From Onstottus_B arcticum (GTDB taxonomy: Bacteria > Acidobacteriota > Blastocatellia > UBA7656), in NCBI GenBank assembly GCA_038040485.1, contig JBBPIE010000026.1, positions 39,599-103,598 of the forward strand: a DNA stretch of 64,000 nucleotides, given 5' to 3'. Position 1 is the stretch's first letter. Each line of letters begins with the position of its first letter. A program made the translations under genes and the position numbers. Of this stretch, positions 8,226-17,094 are shown piece after piece. A model generated the notes under the pieces. The model was not told where the DNA came from, searched no databases, and was given only the letters and a program-made list of their open reading frames with translations.

Positions 8226-9950
8226 CTAAGTGGTGGGTCTGTTCGAGCGAGCGTCGCGGGCGTTGTAGCCTCGGCGATGGCGCACGGCGATATCGTCGCG
8301 TCCTTTTACAGAAACGCGAATCGAGCGGTAGCCTCCGTTTGATAGCGGGTTACTCGGGTAGTAGCTGAGAACGTAGACGTGGCGCAGTTCGTCCGCGATA
8401 CGAATCGCAAGCCGAGTCATATCGCCGACCTGCTCTGCGTCGAACACGGGACCGCCGCCTGCCGCCGTGATGTCAGTCATGAAGTCACCGCCTCTGGAGC
8501 CTCGCCGCGACGATTGCGGGTTCCCGGAAGGATCGGCGTTTGGGTCGGGCGTCAACGGACCGCGCCGGCGGCGCTGAGGAAACGGCCAGGGGAACGGAAG
8601 CGGGAAAGGTATCTGAGTCTGCGGGTCCGGGAACCGCGGCCACCGATTTCTCATATTTCCGCCGTTGCCCGACCCGGGATAACGCAGACCGTACACCAGG
8701 ACATCCGACTCCGTGACGATGTTGACCGCATCGTCGTAAGTTGCTCGACGGCTGGTCGTATCCTCACCATCGGAAAACAGGATGAGCGCCTTGCGGCCCT
8801 CGACGCTTCGAAGCCTCTGCGCGACGGTCTCATACACAGCGTCATAGACGCTTGTGCCGGAGCCGGTCGAGATGCTGCGAATCGCGGACTCGAGCATGCG
8901 CCGGTCACTTGTGAAATCAGTCAGGAACTGCGCGCGCTTATCAAAGGACACCACCATCACGCGGTCGTGCGCACGAAGCTGGCGGACGAACGCAATCGCG
9001 GCGTCTTGAATGTTGGGAATGTTGTCTGCAACGCTGGGGCTCACGTCAAGAAGGAGCGCCACGGTGAATGGCACTTCTTCGCTGCCGAATGAAGCGACCT
9101 GTTGCCGGACACCGTCTTCAAGAAGGAGAAAGTCGTTCTTGGTCAACTGCGGGATATACCGCCCGGAGCGATCGCTCACCAAGAGCGGGAGGTTGATCAG
9201 CGTTGATTCGAGCTTGATCGCTTCGTCGGCGCCGCCGGGCCGGGGCTCACTTTGCTCGCGTTGGGTTGTTCTGCCGGACGGCAGCGACGCGTCGCCCCGT
9301 TGAGACTGGCGGTTTGCTTCAGGTGGCGGATCGGACGGACGCCGAAGCGTGGGCCGTTGCTGCGTGCCTCGCTCCGCGCGCGGGTCGTCGATGTCGACTC
9401 CTGATCCGTTGCGCGAGCTCGCCCCAGAGGTTTGCGGGGGGCTTTGCTGACCGCGCGTGTCGGGCGTCGTTCGCGCGCCTGATCGGTCATCGTTAGTCGA
9501 GAGCTGCGGCTTGCGTCGGGCGGGCTCTTGAGGGGCTTGAGACGCTTGAGACTGCGGGCCGCTGCCAAGCGCGGGCCGGTCGAAAGCAGGCACATCTCGC
9601 CGCTGGCTTGTCCGCTGCGAGTCTTTTTCTTGAAGCGAGGAGTCTGGGTCACGCTGCTGCGAGTCAACATCGGAGCTTTTCTGCTCAGTACTGGTTGCCT
9701 TGGCAGGCCTTGCGTCACGAGCCGGGGTCTGCACTTCCGTCTGAGGTTCATCGGAGTCGCCCTGTTGAGCCGTCACCGCCTGATTCGGCTTCGCGGCCGG
9801 ACCGGTCGAAGAGTCGTTCTTCCCGCGTCGCGGTCGCGCTTCTGGGCTAGATTGCTGGCCGCCAAGAGCAGGTGCTGGAGGAAGCAATGAGACAACGGAG
9901 ATCGCAATCAGAATGAATGCAGCGAGCGAGCGGATGAAGTTGCTCCTCAT
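8226..9950 (-). CDS. Secreted VWFA-domain protein
   Basis: 574 residues from ATG 9950. A signal peptide (FIRSLAAFILIAISVVSLL) precedes ~200 residues of disordered Gln/Ser/Arg/Pro-rich sequence, then a VWFA domain with DxSxS (LLDVSPS) and the LFSDGEDTT strand. A proline/arginine-rich insert (PFPLPFPWPFPQRRRR) lies inside the domain, which then resumes to the end (LSYYPSNPLSNGGYRSIRV). The end matches the paralogue at 5529-8075 (GYYPTNPEKDGTYRRVRV), so the pair is an old duplication. Probably co-transcribed with it; 150 bp separates them. Function unknown. Confidence 0.85.
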   Translation of the reverse strand: MRSNFIRSLAAFILIAISVVSLLPPAPALGGQQSSPEARPRRGKNDSSTGPAAKPNQAVTAQQGDSDEPQTEVQTPARDARPAKATSTEQKSSDVDSQQRDPDSSLQEKDSQRTSQRRDVPAFDRPALGSGPQSQASQAPQEPARRKPQLSTNDDRSGARTTPDTRGQQSPPQTSGASSRNGSGVDIDDPRAERGTQQRPTLRRPSDPPPEANRQSQRGDASLPSGRTTQREQSEPRPGGADEAIKLESTLINLPLLVSDRSGRYIPQLTKNDFLLLEDGVRQQVASFGSEEVPFTVALLLDVSPSVADNIPNIQDAAIAFVRQLRAHDRVMVVSFDKRAQFLTDFTSDRRMLESAIRSISTGSGTSVYDAVYETVAQRLRSVEGRKALILFSDGEDTTSRRATYDDAVNIVTESDVLVYGLRYPGSGNGGNMRNRWPRFPDPQTQIPFPLPFPWPFPQRRRRGPLTPDPNADPSGNPQSSRRGSRGGDFMTDITAAGGGPVFDAEQVGDMTRLAIRIADELRHVYVLSYYPSNPLSNGGYRSIRVSVKGRDDIAVRHRRGYNARDARSNRPTT

Positions 9951-10177
9951 AGTTTAACTCCGAAGCCTCAATCCTAAACGGGTTAGTGCCCTTGCGCAAC
10001 GGCTCAAGTCGCAAGCGGGCGAGCCCGCCGCTTCGACCTCCCGGGTTCGATGACATTAAGTCGCCGGCGCGTTGACCGGAGTTTGGAAATTCTTCAAGGA
10101 GTTGAACAGTCGTACGCCCCCGCGCCCTTGCCTGGCCGGGCGCGCTGAGTGAGCCGGAGCCAACGCGTAACGGTAGG

Positions 10178-10579
10178 TCACCGCCCGGTGTATAAGGTGT
10201 TTTCGTCCACGAAGCAAAGCCCGTTGCCCCACGGGTCTTTGGCGTAAAACGATCGTTCACCCCACGGGCGCACTACAATGTCGCCCGCACTCTCGTCGTG
10301 GACATCCTCGTTGGAGAGGCAACCTAACTCAAGCGCTCTCGCATGAACCTCCTCGAGGTCCGCCACTGCAAAGTAGATGTCATCCGCGTTGGGCTTGGGC
10401 GTGATGCCGCCCGGCGTCGGGTCGAGTATCGCGAGGATGACCGGGCCGCAGTCGAAGTAGGCGCGCGATCCCCTCAGGGTCCTTCCCTCAATCGCGAGCA
10501 GCGTCGAATAGAAATCAACAGCCCTGGTCAAGTCAGACACTTCCACCATCACTCGAAACAGCCTCGGAACATTGGCCAT
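10178..10579 (-). CDS. VOC-family (glyoxalase/bleomycin-resistance fold) protein
   Basis: 133 residues from ATG 10579, with AGGAG 8 nt upstream. Single VOC module pair: RLFRVMVEVSDLTRAVDFYSTLL... and DIYFAVADLEEVHARALELG, ending WGERSFYAKDPWGNGLCFVDE. Substrate unknown; small VOC proteins of this sort act as lyases, dioxygenases or drug-binding proteins. It stands alone between the VWFA genes and a repeat-rich spacer. Confidence 0.8.
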   Translation of the reverse strand: MANVPRLFRVMVEVSDLTRAVDFYSTLLAIEGRTLRGSRAYFDCGPVILAILDPTPGGITPKPNADDIYFAVADLEEVHARALELGCLSNEDVHDESAGDIVVRPWGERSFYAKDPWGNGLCFVDENTLYTGR

Positions 10580-10630
10580 GGTGCGACTCCTTTCTGTACC
10601 GTGTGTCTCTATATCAAAGCCGCTGTTCTT

Positions 10631-10764
10631 GAGCAACACGTTAAAGAGTCGCGGAGACTTGTCGGCGGAAAGCGGGCCGGATGCACCGCGCTCCCAGGGA
10701 GCAACACGTTAAACAGTCGCGGAGTCTTGTCGGCGGAAAGCAGGCAGGATGCTGCGCTCCCGGG
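10631..10764. repeat. Tandem duplication of a ~68-bp unit
   Basis: Two consecutive copies begin with GAGCAACACGTTAAA (10631 and 10699), continue GTCGCGGAG-CTTGTCGGCGG and end in CGCTCCC(A/G)GGG. The end element is also found inside lutC at 29444-29471. The 367-bp gap between the VOC gene and the tyrosinase contains this repeat and nothing else I can identify. Confidence 0.75.
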
Positions 10765-10946
10765 GCTGGGCAAGTTGTGAAAGAGTCGCTGATCGTGCGG
10801 ACTGATTGCGGGGTGTGAATGCTTGACCGTTGGGCGCCCGCGCGCGATAAAGCTTGTCATTGAATCGCGGCTGGAGCCGTCGACTCAGGCAACGAAGCCT
10901 TCGCGCGCGAGCACCCGCTAATGGCAGCGAGTAACCTTTGCTTCAT

Positions 10947-12428
10947 CTACCCTTCGACGAACGAGATGTCGCCGACTACAGGCTTTGCGTCGGAGGCAGG
11001 CTCGCCGGCCGGAGCGATGGTTAGACTCGGCGTCTCACCCAACTTCTTTGCCGCTAGCAGCCGCTTAGCAAGGGCAGTAACGTCGAAGCTAAAGAACTTC
11101 TCAGGGTCGTCCGACGATGCTGAACTGTGATCGTGTCCGACCGCATCAAAGAAGTGGATCGTGCCGACAAAATTTGCACCGCCTCTTTTGGGAGAGGTTG
11201 TCGAAGGCAGTTCAAGGTAGACGTGGTAAAGCACACCCGGATCGAGGTCCGCCTTGAGGTTTTTGATAACAACGTAGAGGTGCCTCCCTGCTTTGATGCG
11301 TCTGACGCGATCGGCAAAGGAGCCTCTGGTAGACTGCGCGGAATCGAAGGTCACCTTTACGGCTCCAGAGCTGAGCTCGATACCCGACTTTTGGAAGTGA
11401 TTCACCGGGCCCTGGGCGCCTTGAACCACAATCGGGCATACCGGAACCCGCTCGAACGCGTCGTAGGTGTAATTCAGCGGAGCAATCTTCAGGAAGTCCT
11501 TGATTGTCGCCGAGACCTTGTTGCCATTCTCGTCGGCAAAGGTGAACTGCTTGGACAGGAACGGCAGGTCAGACGGATTCGGCCGGCCGGCTTTGTTCCA
11601 ACTCGCCCAAAGTCGATCTATGTTGCAGTGGTGCATCCAGAAGATCGGATCGCCGGCGGCCCAGGGAACTGCGCCCATGTTCTGGGTGCCGCCAGTCAGA
11701 ACGTGAACATTGCCGTGCAACCCGAAATCGAGTCTCTGGCAGAAGCCCTGTTTTGGTCCAACTGGCGAGTAGGTGCATTCTGAGAGCGCGACCGTACTAA
11801 GCGGACTATCCGGCTGACCCTGATCGATTGGCTGCCCGGCGTTGACATCGGGATGTCCCGGCGGTTTGTTCCGCTTCGCCACAAATAACGGCCCGAAGAC
11901 CGGGTCATTCTGCAGGCGAAACTGTTTGGGTATCACACCGTGTGCTGGGCCGGCGACCGAGTAGTTCCAATACGGAAGCGTAAACGTCGGGTCGGTGACG
12001 CTCCGGACAATGCGCTCGAAAAAGTAGACAAACATCCGGTGCCACGGCAGAAAGTAATTCTCGTTCTGGCCGTTGTGAGCCTGGCACTCGTCCCACATGG
12101 CCTGAGCCAGCGTTTTCCAGGGACTCGCGGCTGCACCGTAGATGGAATTGATCGTGTTGTTCTTAGTGGGCTGCACAACCTGCGGACCTTGAATCCAGTG
12201 ACTGTACCACTGGAAGACCCAACTCTTCGGGTCCTTTGAAGGTGTGGCCATCATTGTCTTTACGCCATTCGCGTATTTTTTGAGCATCGCCTGTCCATTG
12301 ATGCTTGTGGCGTTGTAGCGAATTAGCGGGGGCGCCGCTTGTGCGTATTTCTCAAACCACTCCGAAAACGGTATCAGCGGCGCTGCGGCCATGCTTGCGA
12401 GAAAGGAACGACGAGAGAAGTTAGACAC
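10947..12428 (-). CDS. Tat-exported tyrosinase/polyphenol oxidase
   Basis: 493 residues with a GTG start at 12428 fixed by a near-perfect AGGAGGTGG 4 nt upstream. A Tat signal (SRRSFLASMAA) leads into a type 3 dicopper domain. Candidate CuA ligands are His77 (WYSHW), His118 (CQAHNG) and His130 (FLPWHR). CuB has His238 and His242 (HGNVHV) and the DPIFWMHHCNIDRLW helix. The enzyme would oxidise phenols outside the cytoplasm. The last ~130 residues form a separate beta domain like the plant PPO C-terminal domain, which shields the active site in plant enzymes. That same domain recurs as a stand-alone gene at 12651-13277. Confidence 0.93.
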   Translation of the reverse strand: MSNFSRRSFLASMAAAPLIPFSEWFEKYAQAAPPLIRYNATSINGQAMLKKYANGVKTMMATPSKDPKSWVFQWYSHWIQGPQVVQPTKNNTINSIYGAAASPWKTLAQAMWDECQAHNGQNENYFLPWHRMFVYFFERIVRSVTDPTFTLPYWNYSVAGPAHGVIPKQFRLQNDPVFGPLFVAKRNKPPGHPDVNAGQPIDQGQPDSPLSTVALSECTYSPVGPKQGFCQRLDFGLHGNVHVLTGGTQNMGAVPWAAGDPIFWMHHCNIDRLWASWNKAGRPNPSDLPFLSKQFTFADENGNKVSATIKDFLKIAPLNYTYDAFERVPVCPIVVQGAQGPVNHFQKSGIELSSGAVKVTFDSAQSTRGSFADRVRRIKAGRHLYVVIKNLKADLDPGVLYHVYLELPSTTSPKRGGANFVGTIHFFDAVGHDHSSASSDDPEKFFSFDVTALAKRLLAAKKLGETPSLTIAPAGEPASDAKPVVGDISFVEG

Positions 12429-12650
12429 AATCCACCTCCTATGTGATGTTACGAACTGGACTTTTCGCGCGGCAGCATATCACACTGCGTTTGCCTGTCA
12501 AGTTGCAAACGTCACATCGGGTTGAACTGGTCTTGGAGTGACGTCGATTCCTCCAGCGAGGTTCAGATCGACTACTGAGAAGCATTGCCGGATTGCGACA
12601 TTCTCGAGCCGCGGGCTCGCATGAGTGGGAGACTTCGGACCTGCTCCAGA

Positions 12651-13277
12651 CTATTGTTCGACCAGCTCAACTCCACCGATCGTCGGTTTGGCTTCGGCCG
12701 CTGGGGTTCCGCCGGGCACGATCGTGATTGCAGTCTGGTCGGTCAACAACTTGTGAGTCTTCAGCGTTCTCGCAACCGAAGTGATGTCGAAGCTGCGGAA
12801 CGACGTCCCGTCCGAAGGCTTAGCTCCGCCTGCATCGAAAAAGCTCACAGAGTCTACGTAGCGAGGATCGTTTTTCTCCGGTGCGGCGCCGGCCGGCAAG
12901 TCGAGATAGACGTGGTACAAAACGCCCGGCTGCTCCGTCGTGCTCAAATCTCTGAGGACCAGATAGATGCTTCGGCCCGGTTCGAGTTTGTCGAGGCGCG
13001 CCGCGAGCCCTTTTGCATCCTTCTCCGGCGGCAGAGAGATCCGCACGGGGCTGGCTCCCAGCACGATGGGACCCGCGGCTCTTGATATCAGGGTCGACTG
13101 ACCTCGCGCGCTTCCGGCACCCGAGGGTTCATCAGCTTGGCCAGGCATTTTGGACCCGCCGTTCTCGTTCACCGCTTGCTCCGCTGCGCGGCCTCCCAAC
13201 CAAACTGGAAGCACCATCAAACACGCGCTTGCCGTAAGGAGGGCGGCAAACAGCAACGCTGGCCGACTGGATTTCAT
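12651..13277 (-). CDS. Exported stand-alone tyrosinase C-terminal domain protein
   Basis: 208 residues. ATG 13277 has GGAGGG upstream and opens a membrane anchor/signal (ALLFAALLTASACLMVLPVWL). Residues ~70-208 align by eye with the last ~130 residues of the adjacent tyrosinase: PGVLYHVYLDLP versus PGVLYHVYLELP, then SVSFFDAGG / TIHFFDAVG, FRSFDITSVARTL / FFSFDVTALAKRL, AEAKPTIGGVELVEQ / SDAKPVVGDISFVEG. It carries no copper-binding domain. Likely a duplicated cap or helper for the tyrosinase encoded next to it (inference); a role in copper loading or in shielding the site is equally possible. Confidence 0.8.
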   Translation of the reverse strand: MKSSRPALLFAALLTASACLMVLPVWLGGRAAEQAVNENGGSKMPGQADEPSGAGSARGQSTLISRAAGPIVLGASPVRISLPPEKDAKGLAARLDKLEPGRSIYLVLRDLSTTEQPGVLYHVYLDLPAGAAPEKNDPRYVDSVSFFDAGGAKPSDGTSFRSFDITSVARTLKTHKLLTDQTAITIVPGGTPAAEAKPTIGGVELVEQ

Positions 13278-13402
13278 GGCTAACCCTCCGATCACATACA
13301 TTCTTCAAGATCATTTGTAGTAGTCGCGCCATTCGCCGACAACCACCTCATATGATGTGAGCGCTCGCTTCCACAGTTGCCGCTCTGCCGCCAGGAGGAT
13401 GT

Positions 13403-13864
13403 TTACGCCGCCTGCATCTGCTTTATGTCTTCAAGCAGAGTCTGCTCGTGGCCTTGAGGATTCACTTTCTCGTAGACCTTGCGAAGCACGCCTTTCCCGT
13501 CGACCACGAAGCTCGTCCGGTCCCAGTACATCGTGCCTTTGTACTCGCTTTGTCCCACCCCGCAGGCTTTCAACAGCGCGGCGTCAGTGTCGGCGAGAAG
13601 GTCGATCGTGAAGCCGAACTTGTTGCAAAAGCTCTTGTGCGAGTCGACGTCGTCCTGGCTTACACCGACGACGTTGATCCCGGCGTTGTCGAAGTCGGAC
13701 TTGGTTGCCGTGAAAGACTTTCCCTGGATCGTACAACCCGGTGTGTCGTCCTTCGGGTAGAAATAAACCACCAGCCAGTTGCCGGCGAAGTCAGCGAGCT
13801 TTACGGTCTTGCCATCCTGGTTAGGAAGAGAGAAATCCGGAAACGGTTTGCCTGTCTCGATCAT
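13403..13864 (-). CDS. bcp: Thioredoxin-dependent thiol peroxidase (Bcp/PrxQ)
   Basis: 153 residues, normal length for the family. The peroxidatic cysteine is in DDTPGCTIQGKSF. The usual resolving Cys five residues later (CTxxxxC) is replaced by Ser-containing sequence, so the enzyme is either 1-Cys or resolves through Cys at SFCNKFG or KACGVG. It reduces H2O2 and alkyl hydroperoxides in the cytoplasm. ATG 13864. It stands between the tyrosinase gene pair and a broken assembly region. Confidence 0.93.
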   Translation of the reverse strand: MIETGKPFPDFSLPNQDGKTVKLADFAGNWLVVYFYPKDDTPGCTIQGKSFTATKSDFDNAGINVVGVSQDDVDSHKSFCNKFGFTIDLLADTDAALLKACGVGQSEYKGTMYWDRTSFVVDGKGVLRKVYEKVNPQGHEQTLLEDIKQMQAA

Positions 13865-14027
13865 TGTTCAACTTGTCCTTTCGTCGCAATCGGAGAATCT
13901 CGCGACAGCGCCGTTCGAGCCGAACTGCGGCGACGGTGACTGATGCGAGTGGACAAAGTCTATCACGGAGAACAGGCTCGCGCCTCCTTGGTGCGCTGAC
14001 GGGCGTGTCGAAGTTTGATTTGGAGTG

Positions 14028-14195
14028 CGGCGACTTGTCGCCGCTTTGGCTGAATCAGGAAAAGCGGCGACAAGTCGCCNNNNNNNNNNGCGGATTCTGC
14101 GGGTTTTACGTTTTTTTTGAGGTGTTTCCGCGCTTGGGTCCCGTTTTGTATCATACTCACCTCGCCCCCCCCCCCCCCCGCACTCCAAATCAGAA
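14028..14195. other. Hairpin repeat interrupted by a 10-N scaffold gap (14080-14089) and poly-C artefact
   Basis: The left part, GGAGTGCGGCGACTTGTCGC (14027 on), folds against AAAGCGGCGACAAGTCGCC just before the Ns. After the gap comes ~90 bases of odd sequence with a run of about 16 C (14167-14182) that ends in CGCACTCC, the expected far end of the hairpin. The 14090-14182 stretch is probably read artefact, so the true locus is a compact inverted repeat. No gene in the 400 bp between bcp and the VOC gene. Confidence 0.8.
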
Positions 14196-14264
14196 TCAAA
14201 ACCAAAGTTGAGACAGCGACCCCACCGCACTTACCCTTTGTGTTGTAACAGATTCCCTGCGAGG

Positions 14265-14726
14265 CTACTGCTTCATCAAGGCGTCGTAGCGTTGTGTCAC
14301 TTCCTCGGCAGACAAGTCTTCTTTGCGAGTCGAGACGTACCAAACGTGTCCGAACGGGTCAACGAGTTTGCCGACGCGGTCACCGTGAAACTCGTCGGCC
14401 ACCGGGCCAAGCGCCTTCGCGCCTTCTGCCACAGCTCTCGCGAACACTTCATCGACATCTTCGACATAGACGTGGATTCCCACAGCCGAGCCGCCGCGCG
14501 ATTGTGGACTCAGCACATCCAGCTCTGGGTACTCGTCTGAAATCATGATGGGCGAGCCGCTGATCGTCATCTCGGCGTGTCCGATTCTTCCGGAAGGCTC
14601 TACAAGGCGCATTGTCTCAGTAGCACCAAATGCTTTCTTGTAGAACTCTATCGCACTCGCCGCACCCTTAATCGTCAAGTTGGGGGTCACAGCAGGTTGG
14701 GGTATGAGTGCTGGTTTGCTTGTCAT
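14265..14726 (-). CDS. VOC-family protein (PhnB/YdfB-like)
   Basis: 153 residues. N-terminal TPNLTIKGAASAIEFYKKAFGA and C-terminal DPFGHVWYVSTRKEDLSAEEV are characteristic of the PhnB-like glyoxalase subfamily common next to ECF sigma genes in Acidobacteria and Actinobacteria. It is the first of three consecutive genes of this type (next 14859-15323 and the double-domain 15459-16430), all on the same strand downstream of the sigma factor. Substrate unknown. Confidence 0.85.
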   Translation of the reverse strand: MTSKPALIPQPAVTPNLTIKGAASAIEFYKKAFGATETMRLVEPSGRIGHAEMTISGSPIMISDEYPELDVLSPQSRGGSAVGIHVYVEDVDEVFARAVAEGAKALGPVADEFHGDRVGKLVDPFGHVWYVSTRKEDLSAEEVTQRYDALMKQ

Positions 14727-14768
14727 AGTTTTCTCCAGTGATCGATCTTTGGTTGCCTTCGGCCCGAA

Positions 14769-14842
14769 GTAGCATAGACTTTAGTCTGTGTCCGATGGAG
14801 GTTTCTTCTATCGTTTCAGACACAGACTAAAGTCTATGCTAC
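14769..14842. repeat. Intergenic inverted repeat, family A
   Basis: Perfect 22-nt arms (GTAGCATAGACTTTAGTC.. and its complement) with a 30-nt loop, between two VOC genes. Same family as 2595-2675 and 27915-27987. Confidence 0.9.
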
Positions 14843-14858
14843 CGGAAGTGATGCTGCG

Positions 14859-15323
14859 TCAGTGTGGTTGCGCGGCGCGTCTCTGGATCTCCTCCGAAGA
14901 CACTTCCTCGATGTGAGTCGCGATGTACCAGACATGCCCAAACGGGTCGGTGACCCCGCCGGACCGGTCACCGTAGAACTGGTCCTTCACCGGCAGTAGT
15001 TCTGTTGCGCCACAGGCGATCGCCTGTTTGAACACTGCATCGACGTCCTCAACATAAAGATAGAGGTGAACTGCCGAGCCGCCGCGCGAAAGCGGTCCGA
15101 GCCATGCGGGATACTCCGGGTTCTCGTCGGTGATCATGAATGGCGAATCGCCGATCTTGAATTCGCCGTGTCTTATCGTGCCGGCCTCGTCGGTGATGCA
15201 TTCAAAAACGGTTGCGCCGAAAGCCTTCTTGTAAAACTCAATTGCGCCGGCCGCGTCCTTGGCGATCAAGTAAGGCGTGGCAGTGTGGTAGCCGGTTGGG
15301 ATGTATTTCACCTTGTTTGTCAT
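14859..15323 (-). CDS. VOC-family protein (PhnB-like)
   Basis: 154 residues from ATG 15323 (an in-frame TTG lies one codon upstream; AGGAG precedes both). It is closely related to 14265-14726: HTATPYLIAKDAAGAIEFYKKAFGA and DPFGHVWYIATHIEEVSSEEI. It appears to be a tandem duplicate separated from its sibling by a family A repeat and from the next copy by a family D repeat. Confidence 0.85.
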   Translation of the reverse strand: MTNKVKYIPTGYHTATPYLIAKDAAGAIEFYKKAFGATVFECITDEAGTIRHGEFKIGDSPFMITDENPEYPAWLGPLSRGGSAVHLYLYVEDVDAVFKQAIACGATELLPVKDQFYGDRSGGVTDPFGHVWYIATHIEEVSSEEIQRRAAQPH

Positions 15324-15353
15324 CAATCATCTCCTATGAAAAAATGATGGACC

Positions 15354-15437
15354 TGTACGGGCGTCCCTCCGTGGGCGCCCCTCGCCGCTCAGGACAGAGT
15401 TGCGACCGAGGGGCGCCCACGGAGGGACGCCCGTACA
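15354..15437. repeat. Perfect 31-bp inverted repeat (family D)
   Basis: Arms TGTACGGGCGTCCCTCCG.. (15354-15384) and its exact complement (15407-15437) enclose a 22-nt loop. Related but degenerate copies are at 5486-5516 and 61862-61940. It lies between two VOC genes. Confidence 0.9.
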
Positions 15438-15458
15438 AGGTTCATCATATTGAAACGT

Positions 15459-16430
15459 TCATTCACCTTTGATGGGAGTGCCCATGTACCAGATGTTTTC
15501 AAACGGGTCCGCCACTCCTCCAACTCGGTCGCCGTAAGGCTGATCCGCCGGCTCGCCCTTCGACGTTGCTCCCGCTTCCATAGCTCGCCGATACCATTCG
15601 TCCACATCGTCGACGTACAAGTAGAACGTCGTCGGCATCGGTTGCCACGGGCCATGAGCCTCGCCCATCTCGACCATCGAGTCGCCTATCTTCACCGTCG
15701 CATGTTGAATGACGCCGTCCGGCGACTCCGCTCGGGACTGCTCTTCAGCGCCAAAAGCATTCTTCAGGAAATCGATCAGTTGGGGCGCCCCGCGCGGATG
15801 CAGAAAAGGAGTGATGGTGCGAAGGCCCTCCGGAACGTGGCCGGCGCCTTTGTGCGTGGCGATGTACCAATGGTTGCCGGAGAGGTCTTTCACGCTCGCT
15901 TCGCGGTCGCCATAAGGTTGATCCACCGGCTCGGCCAGGGAGACGCCACCAGCCTGCAACGCACGCTCATAAACCGCGTCCGCATCCTCCACGTAAAGAT
16001 GAATCGCGGTAGGCGTTGGTGTTCCGCGCCAGGCGCCGCCCCCACCCAGCATGACGATCGAATCGCCAATCTTCACCTCCGCATGAATACCCCCAGCCGT
16101 TCCCGTAGTGCGAAAAAGTTCCTGAGCGCCGAATGCCTGCTTAACGAAGTCGATTAGTCCGACTGCTTCATTGACGATTAGATAAGGCGTGATCGTGTGA
16201 AAGCCTTCGCGAAACTGCACAGGCGCCTTTGCTGTCATAGCTGCTGTTCTCCTCTTCAGATCGGCGTTGAGTCTCGCTTTGAAGTCCGCGCGCGGAAGAT
16301 CGCGCAACTCGGCCGCGATGCGTAGCTCCGCGGCGATGCGCGCGCTCACTTGCGGGAGCGGTGCTTCGGGATTGGCGAGGATCGCCTCCACCGCTTGATC
16401 GAGTTGTTCTACCAAACTGCCGTTAGCCAT
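15459..16430 (-). CDS. Double VOC-domain protein with N-terminal helical domain, coupled to a sigma factor
   Basis: 323 residues. The ATG at 16430 overlaps the stop of the upstream sigma factor by 8 nt (ATGGCTAA), which implies translational coupling. Residues 1-65 are helical and charged (SLVEQLDQAVEAILANPEAP, with a duplicated RIAAEL). Two VOC domains follow: TITPYLIVNEAVGLIDFVKQ...GNHWYIATHKG and TITPFLHPRGAPQLIDFLKN...FENIWYMGTPIKG. The helical domain next to an ECF sigma may contact it (inference). No zinc anti-sigma motif is visible. Function unknown. Confidence 0.85.
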   Translation of the reverse strand: MANGSLVEQLDQAVEAILANPEAPLPQVSARIAAELRIAAELRDLPRADFKARLNADLKRRTAAMTAKAPVQFREGFHTITPYLIVNEAVGLIDFVKQAFGAQELFRTTGTAGGIHAEVKIGDSIVMLGGGGAWRGTPTPTAIHLYVEDADAVYERALQAGGVSLAEPVDQPYGDREASVKDLSGNHWYIATHKGAGHVPEGLRTITPFLHPRGAPQLIDFLKNAFGAEEQSRAESPDGVIQHATVKIGDSMVEMGEAHGPWQPMPTTFYLYVDDVDEWYRRAMEAGATSKGEPADQPYGDRVGGVADPFENIWYMGTPIKGE

Positions 16431-17094
16431 TCGTATCACCCGACTCAACGTTCAACTGGGCGCGAAGATTCTGCAAAGCGCGAAACTGAAGCTGCTTCAC
16501 CGCGCCTTCGCTGCGTGCAAGCTCGTCCGCGACTTCGCGTATGCTCTTCTCCTCGGCGAAGCGCAACTCAATCACGCGGCGTTGATCAGCGGGAAGCCGT
16601 TCTACAAGCTTGAAGAGCCGCTCGTGATTCTCTCCTTCATCGAACTCTTGAGGACTCGCGTCAGAGGGCTCATCGACGGCGACAATGCCGGTCTCGTGGG
16701 CGCCGCGCTTGGCCCGATCGATGATCGCGTTTGAAGCGATCCTTATAAGCCACGCACCGAAGGGCACTCCGCGCCATTCGAACCGAGGCAATCCGGCGAG
16801 GGCTTTGTGAAACACATCGGAGGTGAGGTCTTCGGCGACATCGCGGTTACCAACACGGCGCGCGATGTAAGCGTATACGCGGTGAAAGTTGAGCTCATAG
16901 ATCTCGGCAAAGCGCGCGGGATCCTTCTGCGCCGCCTCGATCAAGAGCCGCTCCGCCGTATCCGCTTCGGTTGCCGTCAAACCAGGTTCTCCCGCACTGT
17001 TTGCTTCTGACTGTATAAACTCCCCGACCCGGCAAAGGTTACGGCAGCGGTGAGAATCGTGCCACCCAAGGCCGAGATGGCGGCCGTATTTCAC
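16423..17094 (-). CDS. ECF-family RNA polymerase sigma factor
   Basis: 223 residues with region 2 (FAEIYELNFHRVYAYIARRV, DVAEDLTSDVFHKAL) and region 4 (LPADQRRVIELRFAEEKSIREVADELARSEGAVKQLQ). The GTG start at 17094 overlaps the comM stop (GTGA). The first ~40 residues are poorly conserved, so a later start such as TTG in EPGLTATEAD is possible. It is coupled downstream to the double-VOC gene. No classical anti-sigma factor is nearby, so the VOC protein is the only candidate partner in the unit. Confidence 0.9.
   Translation of the reverse strand: MKYGRHLGLGWHDSHRCRNLCRVGEFIQSEANSAGEPGLTATEADTAERLLIEAAQKDPARFAEIYELNFHRVYAYIARRVGNRDVAEDLTSDVFHKALAGLPRFEWRGVPFGAWLIRIASNAIIDRAKRGAHETGIVAVDEPSDASPQEFDEGENHERLFKLVERLPADQRRVIELRFAEEKSIREVADELARSEGAVKQLQFRALQNLRAQLNVESGDTNG

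Noticed and set aside
9847..10260. 137-codon minus-strand frame overlapping the VOC gene end and the VWFA start
   Set aside because: Overlaps two supported genes, no ribosome site and no family pattern.
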